A DNA stretch of 64,000 bases from Polychytrium aggregatum (lineage: Eukaryota; Chytridiomycota; Chytridiomycetes; Polychytriales): positions 434,001 through 498,000 of the forward strand of contig NW_026516212.1 in assembly GCF_025602895.1 (NCBI RefSeq), written 5' to 3'. Under the pieces are notes generated by a model. The model was not told the DNA's origin. It made no database searches and saw nothing but the letters and a program-made list of their open reading frames with translations. Shown piece by piece: positions 18,597 to 30,600 of this stretch. The position numbers and the translations under genes are program-made. Position 1 is the first letter of the stretch. Each line of letters starts with the position of its first letter.

Positions 18597-21500
18597 TCAG
18601 CCTGACTTTGCCTCTCCAATTGCAGCAAAGCTGTACCCACCGCCTTCCATCTCGAAGTATCCGACAGTAGAAACGATGGCATCGGCTGGAACAAAGATAT
18701 GATTCGTTGACTCCATGCTGTCGAGGTGGAAGGTAGCGCACTCGTTGCATGGGCGGTATCCTGAACTGTCATCTCCATATCTGATGTTGATCTTTGGAAT
18801 CACACAGTATGCCCAGTTTGTTGTTTCTCCATCAAAGGAGTGGCTGATGAAATATTGGACTTGATAGAAGCGGACAGAAGAATATGGGTGATTGCTTGCT
18901 GATGCATCGGGCATATTGGTCCAAACCTGTAGATTCAGAATGCATTAGCTCATATGAGGCTTCGCTATCGCGCGCTGCCGAATGCCTTACCTTCACAACA
19001 GAGTTCATCCGATGATGTGCCGTGCTCATCCGATGTGATTGAGATATGACATGTAGTTCCCCCGCGTCCATCTTGGTGTGTTTGGAGCAAGTGTCCGAAT
19101 TCTGATCCCAAAGTGAATGGACATATTGCAAGGCTTCACGATAGCCGTATGAGGAATTGGCAGAAATCGTCCTGGCATAAGCGCTCTTTAGCTTCGCGAC
19201 TTGTTCAGAAGGTAGTTTCAGCTTTTGTTGCTGGCCAGACAAGGTTCCGCGGCTATCTTGATTCGAGGCCCGCCCATTGTTTGCAAAGGAGGATGGCCAT
19301 ATCCCAGGGTCTTCGCCCAACCTGGATGTTCCTCTCAAGGTCAAGTTCGGAGCAATGCTTGGACCGCTCAGAGAGCTTTGGAGGACGAGCCGATTGGCCA
19401 TATTGTCCACTGGATGGACCTTCGATCGCCCGATGAGCTTCAGGCGACCACAGGTTCTTTCCATTTCAAACTGCCATTGATATACCAAGGGTCCAAACAA
19501 TCGGATGCACCTAGGCAAGTGTTGGAGCTGATGCACGTAGGTTTTCATCAAACGAAGTCCAGACAGGTCTGGAGCTCTGTCTGGAGGAGGTTCGAGTGAC
19601 TCTGGGAGATTTGCGATTGACCTGGTGAATACATTTCGAGTATACGTGGTTAGATATTGAGAATTAGTGAGCTGCCCAACATCCTCAAGTGAAGGGACTG
19701 CTGTCTCGTGCTACTTGCTCTGTGTAGTACTCCTGGAACCTCTGAAGATTTCTCTCGATCTGATTGCATTGAGCAACATTCAACTGGGGAAGCAGCATCA
19801 ATCGAAGGGCATAGACAAAGCGCCTCCATCCCAATCTAGGCACAATAGCATCACTGTTAGGATCAATTCGAATCAAGTATCTCATCGACCGTAGGACGGG
19901 CCCCGGTTCGAGCAGGGTACAATATCAAGAGCTTACAAGTGTTCTAGTGGAAAGCCCGCCGCATTGAGCAGAGGTAGGGAGTACATGATAATCCAATTCT
20001 TCCATTCTTCGGTTTTGAAGCTTTTGTATGAGACAGGGTCCCGACAAGAGGCACCAAAGCCTGTTGGAATCTGAATCCTGCCTTCGCTGATCCATCTTCC
20101 GATCTTTTTCAGGCACTTGGACGTGATCTTTTGGTCCAAACTTGAGGATGAGGGAGCCTTCCGCGTTCCATTCCAAATCTCCATCATGAGTGGACCGATG
20201 TTCGAGATCACATGCATCAGATCGAGAGGAAGACAGAAGCTGAGCTCGATGGACTCAAGTTGAGTTACACCTGGTCGCCCCACGATCCCTGATCAACATA
20301 GTTAATGTTAACATCGGAGTCGAAAACAACGCCCTGACTCGTCTCGTTAACGTACCGTTTCGGGGCATGCCGTCTTGATCGATGGCCTCCCATATTCTGT
20401 TCAGACTCTCTTCGGTGCGGTATGGACTGGGAGTGTCACGTTCATAGAAGCACATGGCACCCCCGGCCCTCGTGGCCGTTATTTCGCAGAGACGACAGCC
20501 CTTCGTGGCGGTGTGCCCAGAAAATTTACCGAATTTGTTGGATCCGGGCATGTCACTCTGGCAGTACAGCAAGTGACCTCGGAGAGTGAAAGAATGTTCC
20601 ACGCCATTTTTGTCGACCCTTATCGCCTCAACACCTGGGAGCGAGAGACATTGCTCCGTCAGCAGCGTGCTCTCGCGAGGATTATGTGGAGTGACCAAGT
20701 GATCCACACCAGAGGGGCTTACGCACCGGTCTCAAGTCTCTTCATATCTTCGAAAAACGGCTTCAAAAATGTATCAAAGTCACGAGGCGATCGTGGACCA
20801 GGCGTAAGCAAGACCGTAATGAGATTTTCCTTTTTGTAGCGCAGAGCAGGTGGAAGATTGAAGTTGATCAAGATGAAGCCCCACGATTGATGGCTTTGCC
20901 TACACCAGATACAAAGGTCAGCTGTGGTTATAATCTGATTTTGAAACAGAGAGCGGGCGTACCTCTGATTGATATTGAAGCCATCAAAATGCAGCCCGAG
21001 AGCAACGTCGGTGGGCTGCTGGAACATTGAGCGACTACAAAGGTGCTGGTAATATTCGGCATCGAAAATGTCGCTCATGACGCCTGAAGATTCAGATTTG
21101 GTGAGTTCAGAGCACCATATAGCAATATAGTATTGGGAAATAATACGGGTGGAAAGTACCTGGTTCGCTCGCTCTGTTTGCTCTGTACATCATCAACTCT
21201 GCCATAGTTGGATTTCGGTAGAGTGTCTGAAGTATCTGAACAAAATCGAAATACTTGTAGGTCTGAATCGGCCTCAGTTGTGGTTGAATGCCGCCATTCA
21301 GAAGTTTTTCGTTCACCGTCGCATAAGCATCCTCTCCACAAAACGTGCATATTCGACTCTGGTTATCATTGATGTCGAATCCCATGCAGCTGTTTGGGCA
21401 GCAGGGAAGCCTCTGAAGATACTCGTTCCACTCGCAACAAATGATCTTTTGGATCTTGTACAGACTGGGTGCAGCTGGTAATGACAATCCTTGGAATTTG

Positions 21501-22830
21501 TTGCAATGATTAAGGACAGATTTGATGGCTTTGTCGGTAACATTGCACTCGGTCAACACCTTGACCAGCTGCGAATAGAAGGGCGGGATATCTGGGGGAA
21601 AGCCGCGGGTGAATACATCAATTCGGATGCTACATCGGATTGCTATCTGTCCTTTGAATTTGACTCACCATCTGATATGCGGGGCTCTTCGTCACCAGTT
21701 TCTTCATCATCTTCATTCATTTCAAGCAGTCGAAAGTGGCCGAGGAAGCTATCCGGATACTGTCCTGGAAGGTGAACCGTGGCATTTATATGAGTCAACC
21801 GGACTCTGAAGCAAGACCAGGAAGATTCGACGATACGATCAGGCCGGGTGACGTTGATATCTCACCCGAAATGTCATCGAATTCTCTCGGTGAGCTTGAA
21901 GTGGTGTCTTCTGAGTCTATCGAAGAGTCTTCAGAGTCTTCGTAGTACATGGACGCTTCTTCAGAGTCCCGCGATGCCCACATGCTTGGCGACCACGAAG
22001 GGCAGCGTTCAAATTGAGCTGGAGCAGGGCCTTCGTTGTCTTGGGTGCATTGCTGAATAGATGCTCCTGTTTGGATATCCATGCTCTCGTGCTCAAATGC
22101 GCGGGGTGAGCCTTTGGGCCAGGCCAAGGATGAAGAAACAAAGTCGGACAAATCGAGAGTGTATTGGTCATTTCGTAGTGAGCTCTGGCAGCGTCCAAGC
22201 ACAGATCACTGATTATTGCTCAAGACTGAAACCGTGACGCACACAAAAATTTAGCGAGAATGTGATATCAGGTGCTCAGTCTTACCCAATGAAGGTCGCT
22301 GCGATGTTATCCCATGTGGTCGCAGTTCATCTACCACCAACACTGGGGGATGAAATGTCGGCGAAGTTCGCAAATTGGGGTTATTTTCGCATATGCTTGT
22401 AATAGGACGGTGAGGGAACGAAGAAAGATGGCCAGCTGTGTTTTCTTGAGGATCTTTGAGCGAGTACATGTGAACAGGGGGGACTCCAGGTGGAAAGCCA
22501 TAGCGATAGAAGTGGTCGTAGTAGGTCGTTCTGGAGACAATCCTGAAGCCTTGCGAATCGGTGCTACACTTGCGACAACGACAGATGGATCTGTTCTTGG
22601 GAAGCCCATCGTGAGCCCTATTTATCGAGGATGGTACCCTGGTCGATGATATTGGATATGGAGTATGCCTTGGGTGATCGTGCCCAGATGGTTGAGCGGC
22701 TGAACTCATGATTAGAGTCGGATGAGAAGGTCGAGGGGAGAAAGGATCAAGAGGAGATTGACGAAGCAACTGGGGGCGGAAATGCCCGGTTTTTGTCCAA
22801 GTCCGAAGGCTCTGATGACCCATGAACACA
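17950..22830 (-). mobile_element. tnp2/CACTA-like DNA transposon (termini not located)
   Basis: The transposase gene sits in a block with lower GC content than its neighbours on both sides. The edges given are approximate positions of the composition change. I did not find matching terminal inverted repeats or a target-site duplication by eye. Confidence 0.5.
18597..22709 (-). CDS. Transposase, tnp2 family (CACTA/EnSpm superfamily, Plavaka-like)
   Basis: Multi-exon transposase starting about 22709 ('MSSAAQPSGHDHPRHTP') and ending at 18597. The N-terminus has 'CRCRKCSTDSQGFRIVSRTT', the CxC plus 'vS..T...H' start typical of tnp2 proteins in fungal genomes. An acidic linker (about 22200-21790) follows, then 'CPNSCMGFDIN', 'CTFCGED', 'DIFDAEYYQ' and 'ALGLHFDGFNI'. 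Next come 'NLPPALRYKKEN', 'GHTATKGCRLCEI', 'LPLDLMHVISNIGP' and 'FEMERTCGRLKLIG'. The Asp of 'HFDGF', the Asp of 'LDLMH' and the Glu of 'MERTCG' are candidates for the catalytic triad. The splice junctions I traced are in frame: 'EPG|VMSDI', 'NQR|QSHQSWG', 'LETG|VEAIRVD', 'RNG|IVGRPG' and 'EHL|LGWRRF'. The copy may be intact. The first intron and the last two junctions are less certain. Confidence 0.85.
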
Positions 22831-24645
22831 GATGAGTCAGGAAAGCAGCCGGGGGTCATGGACAGTGAACGAGTCGCGGAAGACAGTGAAAAGCCGGGAT
22901 GACTCGGATGCCATGTCACGTGAACGGAAGCAGCCCATTGGCCGAGGGCTCCACGGGATGTGGCAGTGCGGGTTCGGGGACACCCAGGGAGCCAGCAACC
23001 TGGACGAACAAGGAGAAATGCGGGTGACCCGAGCCCGTCGCGGTCGCTTCAGTGGCCAGACGCGACCCCCAAGGCAAAACAAAACGCGAGAAGACGTGTT
23101 TTTCCTTGTTATGCTGAGTCCGGTGGGGGATTTGCGAGGGAAGTATTGGCCAACGCGTAATTTACACGTCAGCTTTTTTTTCATAGTGCATGCCTTCACG
23201 CAGCCCCTCATTTCCCGGCGACGGCGCTGCTCGGCGGCCTCTTGGGCGGCTTGTGCGCGTCTGCCGGTTGGTGGCGAGCCAGGTGGCGTTGTGCGACCGC
23301 CTCGGGTATGGTCCATACACCAGGCCGCAGCTGTGGAGAGCCGCACGAAATGCACAAACCGCCTCCACCACCGAGAACGCCACAGATGCATTTGCTCTCG
23401 GCCAGCCGTAACGGGCAGTTTGTTTGCGCCGGATATGCGCTTACTTTGGCCCAGGCCGCCCATGGACGCCCATCCACCACCACAATCGAGGCTGCCCTCC
23501 ATGGACTCGCTGCGAGCCCGCTGCAAGTCCGGCGTGGACTGGAGGCGGGGTAAGCTCTTTCCCACCGCCGGGCTCGCCTTGGTTGAGCTGACAGCGGCCG
23601 TCGCTGACCACCGCTGCTGAGCCCGACAGACCACCCGGCAACGATTGTCCCTCGGCTGGGCCTGGTGACGTGCTCCCTGTGCGTGTGTGCGCGGGTCCTT
23701 TTCTTTTCGGGCGGCACCGGCCTGTGTTCGGGGCCGCCAGCTGGGTTGCTGCAGCACCAATGCGCGACACTGCAGCACACTGCAATGCTTCACCAACCCC
23801 TTGCCAAGACAGACCGCCGCTGCTGAGGCATGCGCCATTTTTGCTATTGGCGTGGTCGTGTTGCAGGCACGCGCTGCCCCTCCCGCCACCGAGCCCGCGC
23901 CTTGCTGGTTCCGCGGGCGCGCACAAGGGACAGAGCCGCTGTGTTGGTGCCCGATGTCTGCGTTGCTGGGCCTGTTCTCGCCACACCGCAACGCGTCCGG
24001 CATCCTTGCTGCGGTGGATGCACAGACTGTCCCTCCAGATCGCGGAGGGTCGCCACAACTCGAGCCCATCCTTGTAGACAGGGCTGCTTTGGTGCCCGCT
24101 GTTGTGCTTGTCCCAGCACAAACGCTTGCCTCTCGCTGCGCTTGTGCCTCGGTTGTGGACGCCGCGTCCCCGCCGCCTTCCCAAAATGAAGACCTGCCTT
24201 GCATGCTAAAAATGAGGGACCTGCCTTCCCTGCCCAGTCGCGGTCCTTGGGGCTGCTCCTGGAGTCGCTGGCGAGACGCTGCCTTTTGCGCCGGGTGCGT
24301 CTTTGCTGCCAGCCGCTCAGCTCGCCCGGCTGGTTGCTCCTTCGCCACTCCTGGCGCTTGTTGCTGCAGCGAGTGTGGGCAAGTGGTGGCTTGCCGGTGG
24401 TGGATGTACCGCCAGTGGGGAACATCCGTGTCACTAGGCGAAACTGGAGGCGTTCACACGGGTCAGGGCGTCCTCCCGGACTGGCACCTGCCTCCTTCCC
24501 CCGTTGCGTGCACTCTTTTCTGCACGGGTACATATATCCGCGGCCTGCCCCAGCCAGCGCCCGTCTCGCTCCTGTCTCGCTCCTGTCTCCTCGGGCTCCC
24601 GCATCCTCATCCTGCCCTGTCGACTGCCAGCACGAACCCTCTAGC
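22710..24645. other. GC-rich intergenic region with long open frames on both strands
   Basis: It holds the promoter of the glucan synthase gene. A 503-codon frame on the minus strand (22837-24348) and overlapping frames on the plus strand are open, but their translations are Arg/Ala/Pro-rich, lack domains, and look like the result of high GC content. A real, unrecognised gene cannot be excluded. Confidence 0.4.
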
Positions 24646-27600
24646 ATGTCTCCAGCGTTCGAGCGGCGGCGTCCCGGGCTCGGTCGCCTCCTGTGTCTTA
24701 TCTTCATATGTCTGCGTGCTGTCTCCTCAGCCCCGCTCTCCGATGCCAATGCCCCATACAACACCAACCAAGCAGCGGGCCAGACCGATCCGCTGCTCTA
24801 CACTGCAAATCAGCCCAATACCAACTACACTCCGTCTCCTCAAAACTGGCGCTTCCCCTTCTATACCTTGATGCTCGATCGCTTCGCCGACGGCAACCCT
24901 GCCAACAACGACATCATTGGTACCATCTATGAGACCGACGACATGGAAGTAACCCTGCGCCATGGAGGTATGTGCTCGCCCCTGCTGTGTCCGCCTTGCC
25001 CTCTCGTCGCTCGGATCAGTGGCTTCAGTGCGTCGCTGTTTCAGATCGTGTGGATCGGTGAGCGAGGGGAGGGACACCCAACTCAATTCGCCGCACAGCA
25101 GTATCGTCCTGTGCCTCCCTTGCCAGCCTGCCGCCCTCCGATGCAGTGCTCCCCGTACTGCACAGTCCTTTGACTGGCCTGGTCTCTGGCCTGGTCTGGG
25201 CCGCTCGGCTGTGTGGGGTTTCTGGGGCCATATACATGGTGGATAGGCTTGTGTTGTCCGCGCCATAGCGCGTTCGGATGGACCCTTTGGATTCCTCTGG
25301 ACGGCCTTGTCTGCCGCATCTGTGCCAGCTCGCTGTATCTCGCCCTCCGTGGTATTCTGACCCCAGCTCTGCCTCGGCATCGGCTACACAGGCGATGTCC
25401 AAGGTTTGGCCGACAACCTCGACTATTTCCAGACCCTCGGCATCCAGGGTCTGTACATTGCCGGAACTCCTTTCACCAACATGCCCTGGGACTATCACGG
25501 ATACAACCCGCTGGATTCGACCCTTCTCGACGAGCACTTTGGGTCCGTTAGCGACTGGCGCGCCATGGTTGCTGCTGCCCATCAGCGAGGCATCTACGTT
25601 GTCATCGATGTCACCGTCGCCACCATGGGCGACTTGATCCAATTCGACAAGTACGGCAACGCCACGGTTCCCCTCAACATCAACGAATACACGGCCTCTT
25701 ACAAGACTTCTCGGACCTACGCCGACTTTCAGGTACTTGTCGACCGATGCCGTCCAGTTTGTGTGGTCCTGTCTTCTTGGCCCTGAACACCAGATGCCTC
25801 TCGCTCTCTGACTCGATCGTTGCCACCCAATCCATCGGCACACTCTCGCCCCGCAGATCAGCAACAGCTGGAACTCGAGTTGCGTGCTGCCACGTTTCTG
25901 GGGCGACGACGGTCTGCCCCAGGACACAGTCGATCCGTCGGGCACCGCAGTCGTTTCCCGATATCGCCAGGGCTGCTATGATTCCGAGTTTGACCACTAT
26001 GGTACTGCACTTTGAGCTTTGCAGAGAGCGACTGCTTCCTGGCAAGGGGGGAGGTGGAGCGGCGTCCCGACAGGCGATATGTGGCATCAACCAGGCTCAG
26101 CGGGCGAGCTTCTACCCCCAGAACTAACCCTCTCTTGGCCTCGTTTGTCCATCGCTGATCGCAGGCGATATGGAGGCTTTCGGTGTCCATCCAAACTGGG
26201 AACGCCAGCTCGGCAAGTTCAACGGCCTGCAGGTAAAGTCAGCGAGACTCTGCATCGCACATCCAACTTGTGTCTTCTGTCGATCTGTGTTGGTCGCTGA
26301 CCCTCCGTGTTTGGTTGCTTCTTGAACAGGATCGTCTCCGTGACTGGAATCCCCGTGTCCAGTCCAAGCTCACCGCTCTGATGTGTCTTGCCGTCGAGGC
26401 CCTCGACATCGACGGCATTCGTCTCGACAAGGCCACTCAAATGACCGCCGATTTCCTCGCAAACTTTGCCCCCGGTGTCCGCTCCTGCGCCAGCCGCGTC
26501 GGAAAGAACAACTTCCTGATTGTCGGCGAGGTCACTGGAAGCGCCGACTATGGCGCCATCTACCTCGGACGTGGTCGCCAGTCCAACCAACGTGCGCCTT
26601 CGCCACAGGTCGCCATGTCCCCCACTGCCGCCAACGGAACCTACGCGCTGCGCGGACCAGGTCTGCAGGCTCTTGACGGCTACGCTTTCCATTTTAGCAT
26701 TTACCGCGGCCTGCTGAGTTTCCTGGGTCTGGACGGAAAGCTCTCTGTGCCATACGATGTCCCGGTTGAGTTCACCCAGGGTGAGTCCGTCAGTCGACTA
26801 TCGTCGCTCCCAGTCACAGCATCGGTCACAATCTTCGTCTCACGCTTGCACCATCCACTGCTGTATGGCGACATCGGCTTTCTCTAACACGGGTGTTGTT
26901 TCAGCCTGGAGCGAAATGCTCGTCCGCGATGACAACTTCAACGCCAATACCGGCGCCTTTGACCCTCGCCACATGTTTGGCGTCACAAACCAGGACACCT
27001 TCCGCTGGCCGTCTCTGCATCTCGGCAAGGAGCGCGCTCGACTCGGCATGGTTATCACCACCTTGGTCATGCCCGGCATTCCTCTGGTAGGGCCGGCTCC
27101 GTCATGCTTCATTCATCCGACATGCGTCCAGCCCGATAACTGCACTTCCTTGTCCCGGCGCTCGTCTCGCTGACTCACCTGGTTTGCTCTGTGCTGCTTT
27201 CAGCTTTTGTTTGGCGAAGAGCAAGAGTTCTACATCCAGGCAAGTCCACTGTCTCGCCCTCTATTTGCTCTTGCCCTCTATTTGCTCTTGCCCTCTATTT
27301 GCTCTCGCTCTCTATTTGCTCTCGCTCCGCACCATAGTCTTTTTGGTTGCTGAGCCCGCCGATGACTCTCCCCAGGGAGGAACGCAGTAACTCCATATCC
27401 GGTGTGGGATGACGGACTTTTCGGCGGCTTACGACAGCTCATCAGCCATTCGCTCACTAACCGCGCTGCTATCTGAATCGCATTCTTACAGGACTCCTCG
27501 GCCGAGAACTACGTCTTTGGCCGTCAGGCCCACACCTCCACCCTGGCCTGGCAAACTCATGGATGCTTCCAGGGCAACGCCTCGGGGCAGTACTACCAGA

Positions 27601-30600
27601 TGCCTTTCGAGAGCGGCCGCACTGGATGCTTGGATGACAGTGTGCATCTCGATCACTTTGATCCAAGCAACCCAACGTTCAACTTCCTCCAGATCTTGTA
27701 TGCCTCGCGCAAGTCGTATCCTGTCCTGAACGAAGGCTTCGGGTTGAATCTGCTGGGCAACTGGACCGAGATCGTCTATCTCCCCGGTAGCTTGGCCATG
27801 CTCGGCGTCAGCATTCCCTCCGAGTTTGGCCTCTGGAGTGTCTCGCGAACGTATTTCCCTGGCCAGAATATTCCCAAGCCCCCAAGTGACCAACCTCCCG
27901 CCCAGCTCGGCACCGTCTGGCTGCTCTACCACAACTACAACACCACCAAGACCTGGTCCTTCGACTGTGGCTCCGCTCTGGAGATCCGCTCGCCCTTCCT
28001 GGGCTCCAACGTTCTGCAGAACATCCTCCCGCCCTATGATACCATCAGTTTGCAGCCGTCGTCGGTCAACCAGCAGGGCTGCCTGCCGGCCATCACCCTG
28101 GCGCCCTTTGGCTTTGCAGCATACGTACCCAACACTGCATACGCCCCCACTCCCGTGGTGATCACGTCCGTGTCGCCTTCTCATGACCAGCGCATTCTCC
28201 GCTCTCCTCAAGCCGCCAATTTGAACATCCCGCTCCAGATCACCTTCAGCGACGACATTAACTGCGACGCCGTTGCCTCCGCCATCACATTCGAGTCCAG
28301 CCCTGGCCCAGCGCCCACCCTCACCAACGGCTCGTGCACGACCCTGTCCCCCAATGTCACTCTTCCTCCGGGCGTCCCCTCCGGTCGCGTCATGTGGTCC
28401 GCTGTCATGAACGGCGTCGGCGATGGCATCCACCGTTTCCACATCAAGTCCGGCATTTTCCAACAGAACAACAAGGACATTGTGGTCTGTATCTGCCCCT
28501 GTTGCTTGCGTGGATTGAGAGTGCATCGTCTCCTGCAATATTGTCGGCGCAAATGTGCGAAAAAACGGTCCGCAGTCGCGCGAGCATATCCATCTGTTCA
28601 TGTGCATTGATCTGACCGCCTTGGTATTGTCTTCACAGGCCTCGACGAGGTTTCAGTTCCGAGTTGGACTGGATAACAACCCCGTCGTCTTTCCGAATGT
28701 GACTTTGAGCGACACGCTCTTGGTCGCCGACAACAGCTCGCAAGTTGGATTCACGCTGCACCATGCCGCCGTAGGCGCTGACCAGATGCGCATCTCAACC
28801 GATTTTGGCCACACCTGGTCCGGATGGGTCCCGTACACCGCGACATCCGCCCCTCCCGTCAACGTCTCGCAGTTTGGCCACGTTATTGTCCAATACTGGT
28901 GCCATCTGTGTGGCTCGTCGGCCATGAAGGTGGCTTCGGGCGTTGGCACCTATGCCGGTCGCCGGTTCCAGAGCATGCATGTCCAAGGCGAGTTCAACCT
29001 GTGGGGCATGGACCAAGGCATTGACAACTCCATGACCTATGTCGGCAACAACATCTGGGAGTTCTCGCTCGTTTGGTGGTTCCCCACGCAAGTGCAGTTT
29101 GACGTCTATAACGACAACACCCTGCTTTATGTCGATATCGACGGCGACGGCATCATCGACCGGCAGCCACCTGTCTCTCAGTGTAAGTTTGTCGATGAAG
29201 CGGGCTCGTAGGCTTGCTCCACCAGCAACGGCATAGGCGCATTTGATGGCTGCAATCAGCACATGAAGCAAATGATGGAACTCTGGTCTCTACATGTCAA
29301 AGTGGACAATGTTCATAGCGTGCGATCACCCTAACGTTCGCTTTCCCGCCTGTGATGCAGCCACACTCAAGATCAACCTGACCTATCCCCCGCAAGGCTA
29401 CCTTGGATGGCGCATCCGCCTGAACGAGGCCACGCACGCCTACACCCTCGAACCGCGTGGCTCCACTACGTTCAGTATCATCTTCTTTATGCTCTTGCTT
29501 CTGGGCCCGCTTCTCGGTGGCCTGATTGCCATCTGGCTCTTCAAGTCCAAGTTCTATGTCGTCAAGCATGTCGATGCCCGCGCCCTCGAGGGCTTTGTCC
29601 AGCTCAACGATCTCAAGTGGGAGCCCATGGCCAGCCCGCCGGACTTTAATGCCATCGTCGAGACTCCGACGATCGAGCGACCCATGTCCATATGGAAGGT
29701 CGCCCCTCAGACAGAAGAGAGCAACAAGGGCGATCCAAAAACCATCTTGATCGGCACACTCGAGTACGAGATTCCGGACTGGAAGATCAAGGTGGGGCCT
29801 GTTCAGCCGCAGCGGCTTGCATCTGTCCGTGCCATCATCCGCACATCTGACTCGTCCTGCACATGGGCACATCTCGCTATTGACACGATTTGCGGTTCTG
29901 CTTAGGTTCGCATCGGCGGCCTCTTTGCCGTTTGCTCGCTCATGGGCCGCTTCATGCACGACAGGTATGCGCCCATCCGCCTTCATTTGTCGGTCAGAGC
30001 ACGAGCCGTTCGTGGCAGGGTCACTGATTTCGCTATTTCTCTGCGGATTCTCCTCTCCCTGGTGGCCAGAAAAATCATCTGGGTTGTCCCCAAGGTTTCC
30101 GATGTTGAATACCCCGAGGCCGAGACCATCGAGCCCATCTATGTGACTGTCTACGGCAAGACCTATGCCATCGAAACCCAGGTGCACATCTTCCAGAACA
30201 TCAAGTACATCATCCTGGATGCCCCGATCTTCCGCTCTCGAAGCACCAAGGAGCCCTATCCCACCCGTATGGACGACCTTGAGTCTGCTGTCTTTTACTC
30301 ATCGTGGAACCAGGCCCTGGCTGCCATCATTGCGCGCGAAAACCCAGACATCTATCACATCCAGGACTGTAAGTGCTATCGGCAGCGAACCTATCTGTGC
30401 CGCCCGCCCACTTGGTTTCACCTGTCGATGCTGCTGTGCCCCCCCCCTTATACATGCTAGCTTGGGAAGCTCGGTCCTCTGTGGAGGTAGTTGACAGTCA
30501 CATCCGCCATCTCTTGCCGCTCGATAGATCATGGCGCCCTTGCTCCTCTGTATCTACTTCCGGCCAAGGTCCCTGTGGTGTTGACGCTCCACAATGCCGA

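Noticed and set aside
19895-19925. tRNA-like B-box 'ggttcgagcag'
   Set aside because: No A-box and no cloverleaf around it; the stretch is an intron of the transposase.
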